Below are positions 33,781-47,200 of a stretch of 64,000 nt of DNA, in pieces. The position numbers and the translations under genes were made by a program. The DNA is taken from assembly GCF_964355755.1 (NCBI RefSeq), contig NC_092680.1, positions 17,523,001 through 17,587,000 of the forward strand, written 5' to 3'. Positions within the stretch are counted from its first letter, which is position 1; the number at the start of each line of letters is the position of its first letter. Source of the DNA: Antedon mediterranea (Eukaryota > Echinodermata > Crinoidea > Comatulida > Antedonidae). A model generated the notes under the pieces. It made no database searches, was not told the DNA's origin, and saw nothing but the letters and a program-made list of their open reading frames with translations.

Positions 33781-36046
33781 ATATAGATGTCAGCAAATAT
33801 AGATGATATCAACATTCTACTTAGTAGGCCTACAATCAATCCATCAGATGAATTATAAGTACTATCGCTGTAAAAATAATAAAATACAAGTAACAATAAC
33901 ATAGCATGTGTTTTATGAGTGGTGTAACTATTTCTATGCTCGCATACTATAGATAAATCTTAAAAGAAGGTGACAGGAAGTATTGTTTTTTGTTTACGCT
34001 TTACCTTTGTAAGCGACTCAGAAACACTGTGTGTCCGGTAAAATCCTAACAACAAAAGCAAAATAAAAAAGTATCAAATATAGTTGACAGTTGACAAAGT
34101 GTACAATAGAAAATAAAGTCGACTAAAATCTAAATGCGTAGAAAATGTATTTTAGCTATTCTGCACACAAAATTGTATAAGACTAGAGGGTGAGCTCGCT
34201 TCGCTCGCTCCCCCTCTAGGAAGTGTAGACGATGGTTCTCGGAATGATAATGTTCTCCTTGTACGTTTTCTGTCGGTTACCATTATTGAAAATGCTTGAC
34301 ATTCCTAAAACTAAACTACTTTGTTTCACAGTGTTTTAGATGATTATAACATTTTAAAGTATAGTTTTTATTGTTTGGTAGGGCCCTTTGGGGAAGCGGA
34401 GGTCATTTGAGGGAGGTGCTTATTCGAGGGATATATGTTAAATTGTTTAGTTTTAATAATATGGTAACATTTATAATCAAATGAAATCCTCTAATAGATA
34501 TGAAAAGTGGTAAAAAAGAATAACACATGACTTGGTAAATTGTAGATAACAATGCGGTGAATTCTACTACAAATAGTATAGGCCTAATTGTGTTATTATA
34601 AATATGTGGATGGACGTTTATTAGATAGTTGGGTTGGAGGGGGGGGGGGGGGATATTATTCAAAGTGATGTTTTATTGGAGAGGCGTTTATTCAAATGAA
34701 TACCATCCTAATAATTATTAATACATTATTTAATTTAATCATCTTTTGAAACTAACTGCCGTGACAGAGTGGGCCCAAGAAAGAAGACATACGGCTTGCC
34801 ACATGGGCAGACATCTCGGTCCTAACGGGACACAGGAAGATAGCCTACAGTTATTCCTGCAAGCTTACTCAATAAAACTCAGCTATCGGGATTTCACTCG
34901 AAAAATGTCTTATCAAATCTCCCTATGTAATTTTATAATACTATTCCCCCGACTATTCCCCACAATATATTCTGATTCTTTATGGCGTATATTTAATTTG
35001 ATCTTTATTAATTTGCAGTATAATTTCTATTATTTAACTACTGTACCTTCACACACGCGCGGTATGTTTTAAAATAAACAAAAAACTGAAATGGCTATGA
35101 CTAATGGCCAACTTAAGCTCCAGTCCTACTATCTGATTTTTTTTTCGTCTTCCAAAGGGACACTGTATTGATTGATGGAAAGTGCCTGTTTCCAGTCACC
35201 TTTAGGGTCAAATCTATTATTTTAACTGCTCCCTTGTGTATAAAAGAAAGAAAATATTTGAAACCAGGTTGTTGCAAGGTGAACTTATCTTTTAAATTAA
35301 ACCCGGAAATTACTTTGACCGGGAAGAATTAAAAATCTAATGTTGAAATCATAAATTTTGTTAAAAAACTCTTTATAATATCTTCCTAAGATAGAAATAT
35401 GGAACAATAGCTTCGATGTGAACACTAATGTTATCAAATCTACGTTTCGCGGTACATCTCAGATAGATAAGGTATCCAAGGCGGAGATTTGTACCGAAGT
35501 TTTTGCATTGTGCTCGCCTATGTCAGAATTAACCATAATTTATATATAGATACGTACTTACGATTTGATTCGCAAGCCCCTCCCCCACTCAGTACGAAGA
35601 ATCTAAATTAGAACTCAGTCCTGTTGTATTGAAAGCAATGTATTGAAAGTAACGTATCGAACTAATCTGTCCGTATCCTTGAAGTTCCTTTATCGATACT
35701 GAATTACAAAAACATATCCTCTCTTCTTAGATTATGGATGTATAATACTTCCTTGTAAAACTAGATAGGCCTATATCTGAGAACTCAACTATATAAACGT
35801 GAATGATCCTCCATTTCCTATTCATAACGGATCGAAAATTGTTTAACGATATTCTGCCTATAATGGACTACTAGTCGGATATACAATCAACAACTAATAA
35901 TCGTAGCCTACCTAAACACACCAGTCTCATTCACGAATTTTAAATGTACGGCCTACCGTTTAGTTCCTTTGCTTTTCAAATTTAATTGTTAAATAACATG
36001 TAAGTAATGTTTTAGTAAAACATGGCCATATGTGTCCATTGATAAG
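33781..36046. other. Intergenic sequence with few recognisable features
   Basis: There is no supportable gene. Features seen are a short imperfect palindrome around GAGCTCGCTTCGCTCGCTC at 34190-34210 (similar to 26686-26704), a run of about 16 G at 34637-34652, and a TTTATATATAGAT end at 35535-35550 like that of the duplicated flanking blocks. Short frames have no recognisable domains. Confidence 0.4.
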
Positions 36047-36226
36047 TTAAGAGTCGTTCACACCTGTTCCCGCACGGTTCCGGTCCGAATCGAACATCAA
36101 TGTTTCGTTTTCACGACGCTATGCGCATATCGATTGGCGCATAGCCGCGTGAAGCGTCGTGAAAACGAAACATTAATGTTCGATTCGCCGGAACGGAACC
36201 ATGCCGGAACAGGTGTAAAAGACCCT
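36047..36226. mobile_element. Hairpin MITE, GGGTCTTTCACACC family, copy 2
   Basis: Almost the whole element is one inverted repeat. CACACCTGTTCCCGCACGG pairs with the CCATGCCGGAACAGGTGTAA end, and CGTTTTCACGACGC with GCGTCGTGAAAACG. The centre is the CATATCGATTGGCGCATAG region. It abuts the next copy directly. Confidence 0.85.
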
Positions 36227-36411
36227 AAGGGTCTTTCACACCTGTTCCGGCACGGTTCCGGTCCGGCGCCGGAAAATCCAATCGAACGCCAATGTTTCGT
36301 TTTCACGCGGCTACGCACATATCGTATGGCGCATAGCCGCGTGAAAACGAAACATTGATGTTCGATTCGCCGGACCGGAACCGTGCCGGAACAGGTGTGA
36401 AAGACCCTTTA
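36227..36411. mobile_element. Hairpin MITE, same family, copy 3 (adjacent)
   Basis: It begins AAGGGTCTTTCACACCTG and ends CAGGTGTGAAAGACCCTT, with long inner arms (GTTTTCACGCGGCTA pairs with TAGCCGCGTGAAAAC). It is the best-preserved copy in the window. The junction with its neighbour reads GACCCTAAGGGTC, itself a palindrome. Confidence 0.88.
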
Positions 36412-37930
36412 CACAGCTGAAAATTGACTGTAACTATAATACATTAAGTGAACGTCCATTTATTCTGATTACATTTTAGTAATTATATTTAATATTTTTT
36501 AGCAATTCGCAACTGTGAGTTACAGGATGCGCTCACTACCTCTGGTAAATTTACACCAGTTTCCGTAATGCGTTTTTTAGTAAAAATCGAAAAACGCTAA
36601 AACACAGTGGGATTTTAAAGATAAAAACTACACTTTGGGTAGGGGGAGAGTTTTTATCCTAAATGCTAGTCTTTAAGACTGTTCGTTCTTTGGTGCCATT
36701 CATGGTTTATCTAGCCTCGATTGCTATCGTTGTGAACTTGAAATTAGAGGCGATCAAACAGTTCCGCGTCTACAGCAGACTGTATAGATATCGTTTCGTA
36801 AATATTAGTATTACTCACCATATTCCGAGATCAGGTACATTTAAAAGATCTTCACGGATGGTTTACTTATACTTAATTAAAAATATCTTTCCATAAATGT
36901 AGGATCAGCATGGAATATAGTTGTCTAAATTATTGCAGGTTGATATCGAATGACGTTGTTTGCAGAAAATCATGTAGGATTGTGAATAGAGGAAGTAGAT
37001 ATATATTATGTATATTATACATTATTTAAGTGAAGGTGGCATGGTTTATTTATAGAATGTAAATTCAGTATATGGAGCTATCATTTTTTATTTATTGTCG
37101 TTTCATAATTATGTGATTGAAATTAATTCTCGTTTTCTCGCTTTTATTGGAAGTATTGTTTTCAATAAATGAAAACGTCTACTCATTATCCTCATGTATT
37201 ATTATCAAAATAGTCCTATAATATTTGTAGAAAAAAAACCAATATCGGTCGGTATTCAGTTTATTTCATATAGTTTGAGTACGGTAAGGTATCTATTAAG
37301 TCGACAATTAAGTGGCCGATTTATTTCCAATTGGGTCCATATATTTAAAATCAGAAAAAGTAAGAAGTGGAAACAGTTACAAAAAATTAAAAACGAGGAA
37401 AATGTGAACTATAGAAATACACAAAAAAACATTTTAAATCATTATACAAAGTTGTTTATTTCAATTCAATTCAATTCAACTTTTATTTCAGACAATTGTC
37501 CATATGGTATAATACATTACAAAAAAAACCAAAAAAGATGAAGGAGAGAGGACCAAAACTTTTATCTATTGGTATATAATGCCTCTCTCCCTTTGTAGTA
37601 CATGTATCCACCAACAAATATTTATATATACAAATTAACATTCTGTTTTATTTGTTCATTATTATTTGTTTACAGTTTTATTAGAAAACAACAATCCTAA
37701 TTTCAAGGTGAAGGTCATTGGTGATGAAAAATCAGAACATAGTACAAAATTAATCCAGTTATTTATACAAGATAAAATTGATTGAATACTAGTCAAATGT
37801 AAGCAAACGAAAAATCAACAGTATTGCTAATAGTCAATATTTCCAAATAAATTTGGGAACTTGCTGAATTCGTTCATTCATCCATTTTCACAAAATTATG
37901 TGAAACTTCCGCTGAAGCAAACAACGCCTT
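36412..37930. other. Intergenic sequence; one retroelement tail
   Basis: No supportable gene is present. AATTCAATTCAATTCAACTTT at 37458-37480 followed by TTATTTCAGACAATTG looks like a reversed non-LTR retroelement tail. A 115-codon plus-strand frame (37194-37541) runs into that tail and has no recognisable domain. Confidence 0.4.
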
Positions 37931-38105
37931 AAGCTCTGTTAACACTATTAAACTTTTTGTGACAAAAATGTGGTGCACCCATTATGGTCATGATGATGAT
38001 GTCATATCACTACCATATTTGGTTATATCACTATCATATTTGGTTATATCACTACCATATTTGGGCACATCACACTTTTGTGTCAAACTAGTGTAGACAG
38101 AGCTT
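37931..38105. mobile_element. MITE with internal tandem array (copy C, reverse orientation)
   Basis: Ends AAGCTCTGTTAACACTA and GTGTAGACAGAGCTT. Inside are about three units of the reverse complement of the copy A/B unit (TATCACTACCATATTTGG). This is the shortest array of the three copies. Confidence 0.8.
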
Positions 38106-38655
38106 CCGATGGAACATTTCATGGTTTTGTTTTGTTTTATACACAACGGCCGAATCTTGGATATTGTTGACATTCGAGTGTGCATTTAAAATCTTATTTC
38201 ACATTAAGTAATTTACTACATATTTATTCTCCTTGGTTGGTTTGTAGTTCAAACGTTTCAACAAGGACATTTTACTATAAATAATCTTATCACCGGTAAA
38301 TAATATTTTCATTGTATATTATTCTACTATAGAAAGTAGTAAAGACATATGTGATTATGTAGGCACATAGATTATTTACATTTTATGCTGCCCATTTATT
38401 ATTATATGTATTCGACTCGGTTGAACTGATACCTTCTGTATGCAATGATTAGGTATTAATAGATGTAACATTTAATAACCATGCAATATTATGACGATGA
38501 TAATTATTATTATTTTACATTATTATATTACAATTAATTTCTACCCTTACTTACACTATTAATTCCATATGGTATTATGCAACGAATCTTAACCAAGGTG
38601 GCTATGTGGCCATTACACGAATATAAAAGAGTCATTATTTGTTTTATACATATCT

Positions 38656-39542
38656 TGTATAACGGGTGTCTAGAAAACTCAGATCTCAGATATATCTGAG
38701 TTTTTTAGATCTAGAAAACTCAGATATCTGACTTTTCTAGATATAGAAAACTCAGATATCTGACTTTTATAGATCTAGAAAACTCAGATATCAATATCTG
38801 AGTTTTCTAATTCCAGAATGGAACTAGAAATCATCAGATCATCATATGATTGGTTGGTAGGTCATTTGGATCATTCCATTATTAATTTGAAATACTAGAA
38901 TATTATTGAAACTGATTACTGTAGGCCACCTATACGTTTTCTTACTAATATTGTAACATGTAGAAGCGGCCTACGGCCTACAAAATACATTCTCTTCCAA
39001 GGATAGGAGTAATTAATTAAAACTTCAACGGCGCGATCATTCGATACGGTTGACTAAAGACTGTTTATTTATACAGTGACGTAACATGGTCGCTAAGAAG
39101 TCAAATTACTGCTATATTTTGCCTTTTTTAGTGTTTATCCTTAAAATTTAGGAAAGTGAAATAGCCTATCGTGTGCGGCCTCTCAATAAACACCAGTGTG
39201 CCAAATTTAAGCACGTACCTTTCAGTGGTTTTGGACGAGATACGTAAAATTACGCGAAAAATTTAGTAGCATTAATATATACATTAATATATAGATTAGT
39301 AAGAAAACATATAATACTGTAGTATTTCAAACAAGCTACCCTCTGATAAAAATGGAACGATCCATTTGATGATCTGGGTTTTCTAGTTCCATTTTGGAAC
39401 TAGAAAACTCAGATCTTGATATCTGAGTTTTCTAGATCTAGAAAAGTCAGATATCTGAGTTTTCTAGATCTAGAAAAGTCAGATATATCTGAGATCTGAC
39501 TTTTCTAGATCTGAGTTTTCTAGACACCCCTTAGTGTATAAC
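38656..39542. mobile_element. hAT-like non-autonomous element with 8-bp target duplication
   Basis: The sequence TGTATAAC occurs exactly at 38656-38663 and 39535-39542 and flanks GGGTGTCTAGAAAACTCAG at the left and its complement CTGAGTTTTCTAGACACCC near the right end (CTTAG follows before the duplication). Each end carries a cluster of short palindromic units such as AGATCTAGAAAACTCAGATA. An 8-bp target duplication is typical of hAT transposons (family knowledge). The roughly 500 bp between the ends has no transposase. Confidence 0.8.
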
Positions 39543-40157
39543 ACCTAAATATATTCATTTGAATCAGAAAAGATAGGCCTACATTTGATTCGCATTGATA
39601 ATTATGTTTGTAACATATTTACATTGCAAAATAATTATATATGTTTTTTTATAATATATTTAATGTTATATTTATTTTGATTTTGTAATCACACCTACCT
39701 CGTGTTAATTATGTAAACGAACTCCAAAACAATCCTAGTCTTAACTAGGCTGAATGGCAGCGATACCATTACGAAACTTCGCCAGGCAACTAACATTGTT
39801 CTAGGCTAATTCTGTGTTTTCAAACAATTCTATGTCTTGTAGAGTTGTTCCCATTAATTATTCAAAATCATACAAACGATCTAAAGCTAATTCAAATGCT
39901 TTTTTGGCCTAAGTTAGTATGTATATCTCTCCAAAAATTCCGTCGCGAAACGAGAGTTCATATAATAGGCGCTGTTGTTGTATAGGCGGCGCTGTTGATT
40001 TTTGTTTCGTGCGCTAAAAAAGTACTATTGAACAACCGTTCAATAGTGCGTACTCTTGCACACAATTGTCAATCAAATGACAGGAATTTATTTAATTTAA
40101 TTCAATTAACACTATTATAAATTGTTTGTATTTTAATTACTAAGATGTAGCAACTTC

Positions 40158-43100
40158 TCAAACACTTGTCTGGGTGAAGGTGTTTGGTCTACTGCAGGTA
40201 AAACTGAACTGAAAAAAAAACATGTATAAAGAAAATTAGTACATAAGACACAACAAAAGAGTTGTTACATCTCACTTACCAACAGAGAAAATATTAAAGC
40301 AAAACAATATAAACAATAGATATATATTTACCTTTGATTTACAATATACTGTGTGATATTCGTCTACTTTGTATTCATTCCATGTAGAGATTTTATTACT
40401 TATGGCAACAAGATTCACCAAACACATCGTTCCATCCAAAGAACTACATCTATCACATACTGGACCAAAAAGATACTGATCATGAAAGTAATCCGGATTA
40501 AAAGATTGTAGGATTATTTCTTCAATGAAAGTATGCATTTTCCGTAAGATAATAACTGATTCACTAGGGATTACTTTAGACACTGACAGTTTTAATAGAT
40601 TTCTATCATATAAGAAAATACTGCCAGAAGAAATTGTTTCAGTCTTTATTTGAAACAAACATGTTTCACTTGCTCTGAAATATGCACAGTCATAATAGAT
40701 CTTAATCCAATCAAAAACTTCGCAGAATTTTGCAAGAAGTCGAAGAAATATAAATTCTAGTAAGAATTCACCAAAATCGAAAAAAAATATGTCCGAGTTA
40801 TGATAGCTATAATTAAATTCACGTTGTTGTAACTCAAGTTTGGGCAATTTGCAAGGAAGACAAAATGTTCCAACTTGATCAACTTGATTTGTTATTGTAA
40901 GTGGAAACATCAACTGTGTTCCTACCAAGTACCGAATCACATAAGGATAAACTCTCCAAATTCCTTTCATTCGGCAAATGTGTTCTAATAGTCTACTGTC
41001 TATAATTCCTGTTTCCAGTAATCTCTGCCAAAGATCAGATACGAGTCTGTTTCTGTTGTGTGGTTCAGGTACATTCACTAATAGTTTCAGAATGTCTATT
41101 AACATCTGAGGATCACAAACAACATAATTCTGAAGTAGTTCATCAAGTTCATTGTATATGATATCTCCAGATTTATCAAAGAAATTCAAAAGCTGACCCA
41201 CATCAAAGTTCACAATGATTTTGCTTGTCAACTTTAATTCATTTTCAATATCTTTAACACTTACAATAACACACTGTCTATGACGAAATCCATTTAATGT
41301 ATCTTTAAATAATAGGTATTTTAAAGAAAACATTTCGCAAAAGTATTTCAATTTCGAAGTTTCATTATATAATGTTTGTCGCAGGAGGATAAGCTCTTTA
41401 TCAATGTTGAATGAGTTTTCAATAAAAAAGCAAAGTCGTCCACTTGGATGAAAAGCAAGCAATCTTGAAAACCTTTTGTAAAGATGTGCATTTACAAAGG
41501 TATCAAAAGTAGAAAACGCATTTGCATCATGTACACTTTCTCTTCTTGTTCCTACCAGAAAGACTACAACATTCGCAATATCAACATGCATAGCAATAGA
41601 TTGTAACCAGAATTGTAGCCGTTTAATGTGTCTATGGGGATTAGAAATCGCCGCTACAGCGTTGAAAACAACCAAGTATACGCCTTGCTTTGGCATAAAC
41701 AGATGGTGTGTATTATAGTACATTTCTTGTCCTGCAAAATCCCATAAACTAAGTCTTGCGTCAATCAAGCATTCGTTACGCACGTCTGATTTCATCGATT
41801 TCCTGATTTGCACTATTGGTATCGATGACGTATTTTTTACTTTTATGTAGGAATGCCATTCGTAGATAATAAAACCCAAAATTGGTGTAACAACTGACAC
41901 AACTTTAAGCAAATGTCTTGATAAAGAATAGTTATGTTCTTTTTCTAAATTGGTTAGATGGTTAAAATTAAAAAATTCCCAACCACACATTTTGCCAATA
42001 TATATTCCAGCAATAAACCCAATAGTCTTCTTTAAAATATAGTTATCAGGGACATACCCATACGCTACAATCAATCTTCCTAATATAGTCCCACATGCTA
42101 TGAAAAAGGTAATTACTATAAAGCAAAATGAAATACATATCTCGACGAAATTATTACTTCCGAAATAATATAATGCTGCAATGATACAAAATATGTTTAT
42201 CGTGAACAAAATAATCAACTTCCTTCGACTAAGTGAAAATATATTAGTGTGAATTCTCCTAAATATTGCTGATATAATACCGACAGAAATAACAAATTTA
42301 AGGTAAACTAGATTGTCAATAAATGAGAGTTTTTCTAAAAAGTCCTCGATTGAAGTTTGTATTGGATGTACCATAAAACACAATGCCAGACAAATACCAA
42401 TCCTACAACCTACACTGACAAGCATACCAATAAGGAACGAACCAATGCCATACATGCAAACAACCATTACACCTGTTGTGTAAATCATCCATAAGTTCCT
42501 GCTTTGTAAATTTTCGAAATTTTCATTTAATTGTGTAACACTATCTACGAGTACCATCCATATAGAGAATCCACAACCAAAGCGGTAGGCCGTGTGAAAA
42601 TCACATATTCCCATAATACAAATGATGTATATCCACACGACTGGTCCGAACCCGAATGTAAGCCCACCAAAACATAGTATAATAGTGAAAGGGATAATAT
42701 ACAACATTAAATAACATGTGTCTTCCAGTACTTTTCTAATCGATATTCGTTTATTTTTATCAGGCAACACACTTGTCTTATTTGATACCTGTTTACCCTC
42801 TTTGAGTAAACGCGATACTGTCCACCACGCTGCTGAACTTACATAATCTTCCAGTGGAGTACTGGTCACTTCACACCATTTACTATTAACATCACTGACA
42901 TTCGCCTCAACAGTGTTTGTTTCTATTCCGATTGTACTAGGCTCTTCTGGTCGAAATTCCTTTCCATGTAAACGCCTGCAAGTCGAAGTTTTCCCGGCAC
43001 CATGATCACCCAAAAAAAGAATCTTAGTTCTATTGAAAGGTAATTTCCCTCTCTCTCCCGCTGTTTTGTAAGTGTCTTTAACTTCTGTATCATCTGCTAA

Positions 43101-43172
43101 AACTCGCAAGTTAAAACTTCGCTTAAAAGATGCAGTATATCCGGTTAAGTAATTCTGGCCTTTTTTATCCAT
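40158..43172 (-). CDS. Roc-COR GTPase split by a multi-membrane-span insertion, copy 3 (intact)
   Basis: The main exon is 43172-40332 (947 codons). The donor after KSK is followed by a 123-bp intron and a last exon 40208-40158 coding FSFTCSRPNTFTQTSV, giving 963 residues. G motifs are GDHGAGKTST, EEPSTIGIET and LWDFAGQE; the G4 position has VGTRRES. The same 8-10 hydrophobic segments lie between switch I and DFAGQ, and the order of domains is as in copy 1. The linker before the first hydrophobic segment (KQVSNKTSVLPDKNK) and loops in the membrane block differ from copy 1, whereas the stretch around NVPEPH and WQRLLETGI is nearly identical. CxxC pairs are FCLPCKLP and VCDRC. The read-through tail VNIYLLFILF after KSK is intronic. 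An acceptor-like TTGTTACAG upstream suggests a 5' UTR exon. Function is unknown: GTP-dependent membrane signalling is an inference from homology and architecture. Confidence 0.86.
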
Positions 43173-43538
43173 CTTACTGTACGTTATTTGAGATTTCTAA
43201 CTTTCTGATATTTATCTAAGATAGTTTACTCCCTTTTTCATTTCTGTAACAAGAACATTTTTATAATTTTATTAAAACAAGAATTAAAACGTGAAAATCA
43301 TTTATAAATAGGTATATTTCTGACCAGGTAGCGTTTACAACAAGATTAATATATCCACCCGCACCCAAACGTTTATGAGAGGCTGACACTACTGTTCTCA
43401 TTTATTGAAATTATAAATGAGATCAATTTACCAGTTAATTACCATGCCATACTAAATCGGATCGGAGTGCATCTTTTATTAAGAAGATTCGTTATTGAGA
43501 TATTACCTGCTTGAGGTGTGTTTTCACGACGGCGCTTA

Positions 43539-44253
43539 GGAACAATGTTTTATTAGAATAGATAATAATAATAATAACTTTATTGACAAACACTTTTGGA
43601 TCAGTGGCAACGCACTCATTAGTGGTGCAGTCAACTTAAACTACATACAAATAAACATTATAAACCAAACATGTATGTATGTACACTCAAGGATACATAC
43701 ATTAAATACAATAGTAAAACAAAACCAATGCAGTAGCTTTTCTTAACTTTGAACTTAAATTTTTCAACCTTTTTTTTGCAACAATGCAAATAAGCTCTTT
43801 TTAAATTCAGATCTTTTTTCCCAGGCAACTTCAAGAAAATGTTTACAATATTTGTAAAATGCTTAGCTTTACTAAGATCCATTTTAATGTCCCCTCCTAA
43901 ACTAAAATTGTTTTTTCATTAACATTAGCATGTTATGAACAATTTAAAGCCATGTATCTGATTTTTTGTATCGGTTTTCATTAAAAAAATATTTTACCAA
44001 GTTTCAATGAAGATCATGTAATACATTATATTTTAGTCACATGTTTCTTATTTTGGACTTTAAAATGCTGCAAATAATAAACGATGCCCAATAAGGAAGT
44101 GTAGTTTATTCTGTGGATCACCATTTTCTGCTCAAGGACAATTATACGTATAGTGATTCCAATTTAAATGCTAAACATTTTGTATGGCCTATTTGTGAAG
44201 AAAAGCAAGTCACTTTCATAAAGTTCACTCATCCATAATGATTCTATATTTAA
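43539..44253. repeat. Segmental duplication A, partner of 50993-51570
   Basis: It begins GGAACAATGTTTTATTAGAA, continues with an AAT-repeat and CTTTATTGACAAACACTTTT (a LINE-tail-like piece), and ends with GGAAGTGTAGTTTATTCTG through ATGATTCTATA. Most of it recurs at 50993-51570, where about 160 bp (43622-43785 here) is absent. Its last 160 bp also recur at 49697-49853. Confidence 0.85.
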
Positions 44254-44254
44254 A

Positions 44255-47200
44255 AATATACTATAAAAATGTATTTCTTATTTTATTTAAAAAATCATGA
44301 GTCTCCTCTTCTTAATTGCAAACACAAAAAACGATCTGAGCATGTGCAAATGTATATAAAAGCACTCAGATAATGTACAGAGGGCAGTATAATGATATAA
44401 GCAGTGAGTTAGGCAGATCATAAGTCAGCTCTCCTTAATTGCCTAAGTCACACAGCTGACTTAGGCAGAAACACAGAAAATATAATACATTGATATAAGC
44501 AGTGAGTTAGGCAGATCATAAGTCAGCTCTCCTTAATTGCATAAGTCACACAGCTTGACTTGGGCAGAAACACAAACAAATATAGTATATTGATATAAGC
44601 AGTGAGTTAGGCAGAAAAACAAAAAAAAAATTATGTCTTAGAAACTTTTGTTATGAGGCTGTCGATATCATCTATATACAAAAAATGCTACCTTTAAGTA
44701 ACAAAATTTAATAGCATCAGCTCTTCAGATTAAAATTAACACTGATGATTTTAGAAAAAGAAAGTAGCAATAAAAGAGAAAGAATTTGTAACAAATGAGT
44801 TAAAAAATATACTATAAAAATGTATTTCTTATTTTATTTTATAAATCATGAGTCTCCTCTCCTTAATTGCCTAAGTCACACAGCTGACTTAGGCAGAAAC
44901 ACAAAAAAAAACACGATCTGAGCATGTGCAAATGTATAAAAAAGCACTCAGATAATGTACAGAGGGCAGTATAAAGATATAAGCAGTGAGTTAGGCAGAT
45001 CATAAGTCACCTCTCTTTAATTGCCTAAGTCACACAGCTGACTTAGGCAGAAACACAAAAAATATAGTATATTGATATAAGCAGTGAGTTAGGCAGATCA
45101 TAAGTCAGCTCTCCTTAATTGCCTAAGTCACACAGCTGACTTGGGCAGAAACACAACAAATATAGTATATTGATATAAGCAGTGAGTTAGGCAGAAAAAA
45201 AATTATGACTTAGGCACTTTTGTTATGAGGCTGTCGATATCATCTATATACAAAAAATACTACCTTTAAGGAACAAAATTTAATAGCATTAGCTCTTCAG
45301 ATTAAAATTAACACTGATGATTTTAATAATAATAATAATAATAATAATATTTATTCGGTCATCAATGTAGAAATAACCAGGAATGAGAATAGGCTAAAGC
45401 CCAAACAGATTCTGCACTCACTCCATACAATACAATCAGTTAAAGATAAAACCATATACAAGAAAAATACAAATAAATTATACATAACATGAAATATAGT
45501 GTTTTGTTAGAGCAGCCTTAAATATTGAAATTGTTTGTGAATCTTTTATGTCATTTGGTATTTGCTCCCATAGTCTAGGAAAGGAAACAAATACAGAATT
45601 ATGAAAAGTATTGCCTTTCGAATTCCAACGTAAAAGCCTACCCGGACATCTTTCACTAGTTTTAATATACTCATTGAAAGAATGGGGACAGTAACCTTTC
45701 AACAGCTTAAATCTAAAAAATTTAGAAAAGGAAAGTAGCAATAAAAGAGAAAGAATTTGTAACAAATGGGTTAAAAAATATACTATAAAAATTTCTTATT
45801 TTATTTAAAAAATCATGAGTCTCCTCTCCTTAATTGCCTAAGTCACACAGCTGACTTAGGCAGAAACCAATAAACGATCTGAGCATGTGCAAATGTATAT
45901 AAAAGCACTCAGATAATGTACAGAGGGCAGTATAATGATAGAAGCAGTGAGTTAGGCAGATCATAAGTCAGCTCTCCTTAATTGCCTAAGTCACACAGCT
46001 GACTTAGGCAGAAACACAAAAAATATAGTATATTGATATAAGCAGTGAGTTAGGCAGATCATAAGTCAACTCTCCTTAATTGCATAAGTCACACAGCTGA
46101 CTTGGGCAGAAACACAAAAAAGATATAAAATTGATATAAGCAGTGAGTTAGGCAGAAAAACAAAAAAATAATTATGTCTTAGACACTTTTGTTATGAGGC
46201 TGTCGATATCATCTATATACAAAAAATGCTACCTTTAAGTAACAAAATTTAATAGCATCAGCTCTTCAGATTAAAATTAACACTGATGATTTTAGAAAAA
46301 GAAAGTAGCAATAAAAGAGAAAGAATTTGTAACAAATGAGTTAAAAAATATACTATAAAAATGTATTTCTTATTTTATTTTAAAAATCATGAGTCTCCTC
46401 TCCTTAATTGCCTAAGTCACACAGCTGACTTAGGCAGAAACACAAAAAAAAAACGTTCTGAGCATGTGCAAATGTATAAAAAAGCACTCAGATAATGTAC
46501 AGAGGGCAGTATAAAGATATAAGCAGTGAGTTAGGCAGATCATAAATCAGCTCTCCTTAATTGCCTAAGTCACACAGCTGACTTGGGCAGAAACATACAA
46601 AATATAGTATATTTATATAAGCAGTGAGTTAGGCAGAAAAACAAAAAAACAAATTATGACTTAGACACTTTTGTTATGAGGTTGTCGATATCATCTATAT
46701 ACAAAAAATTCTACCTTTAATTAACAAAATTTAATAGCATTAGCTCTTCAGATTAAAAATAACACTGATGATTTTAGAAAAGGAAAGTAGCAATAAAAGA
46801 GAAAGAATTTGTAACAAATGGGTTAAAAAATATACTATAACGATGTATTTCTTATTTTATTTTAAAAATCATGAGTCTCCTCTCCTTAATTGCCTAAGTC
46901 ACACAGCTGACTTAGGCAGAAACACAAAAAAACGATCTGAGCATGTGCAAATGTATATAAAAGCACTCAGATAATATACAGAGGGCAGTATAATGATATA
47001 AGCAGTGAGTTAGGCAGATCATAAGTAAGCTCTCCTTACTTGCCTAAGTCACACAGCTGACTTAGGCAGAAACTCAAAAAATATAATATATTGATATAAG
47101 CAGTGAGTTAGGCAGATCATAAGTCAGCTCTCCTCAATTGCCTAAGTCACACAGCTTGACTTGGGCAGAAACACAAAAAATATAGTATATTGATATAAGC

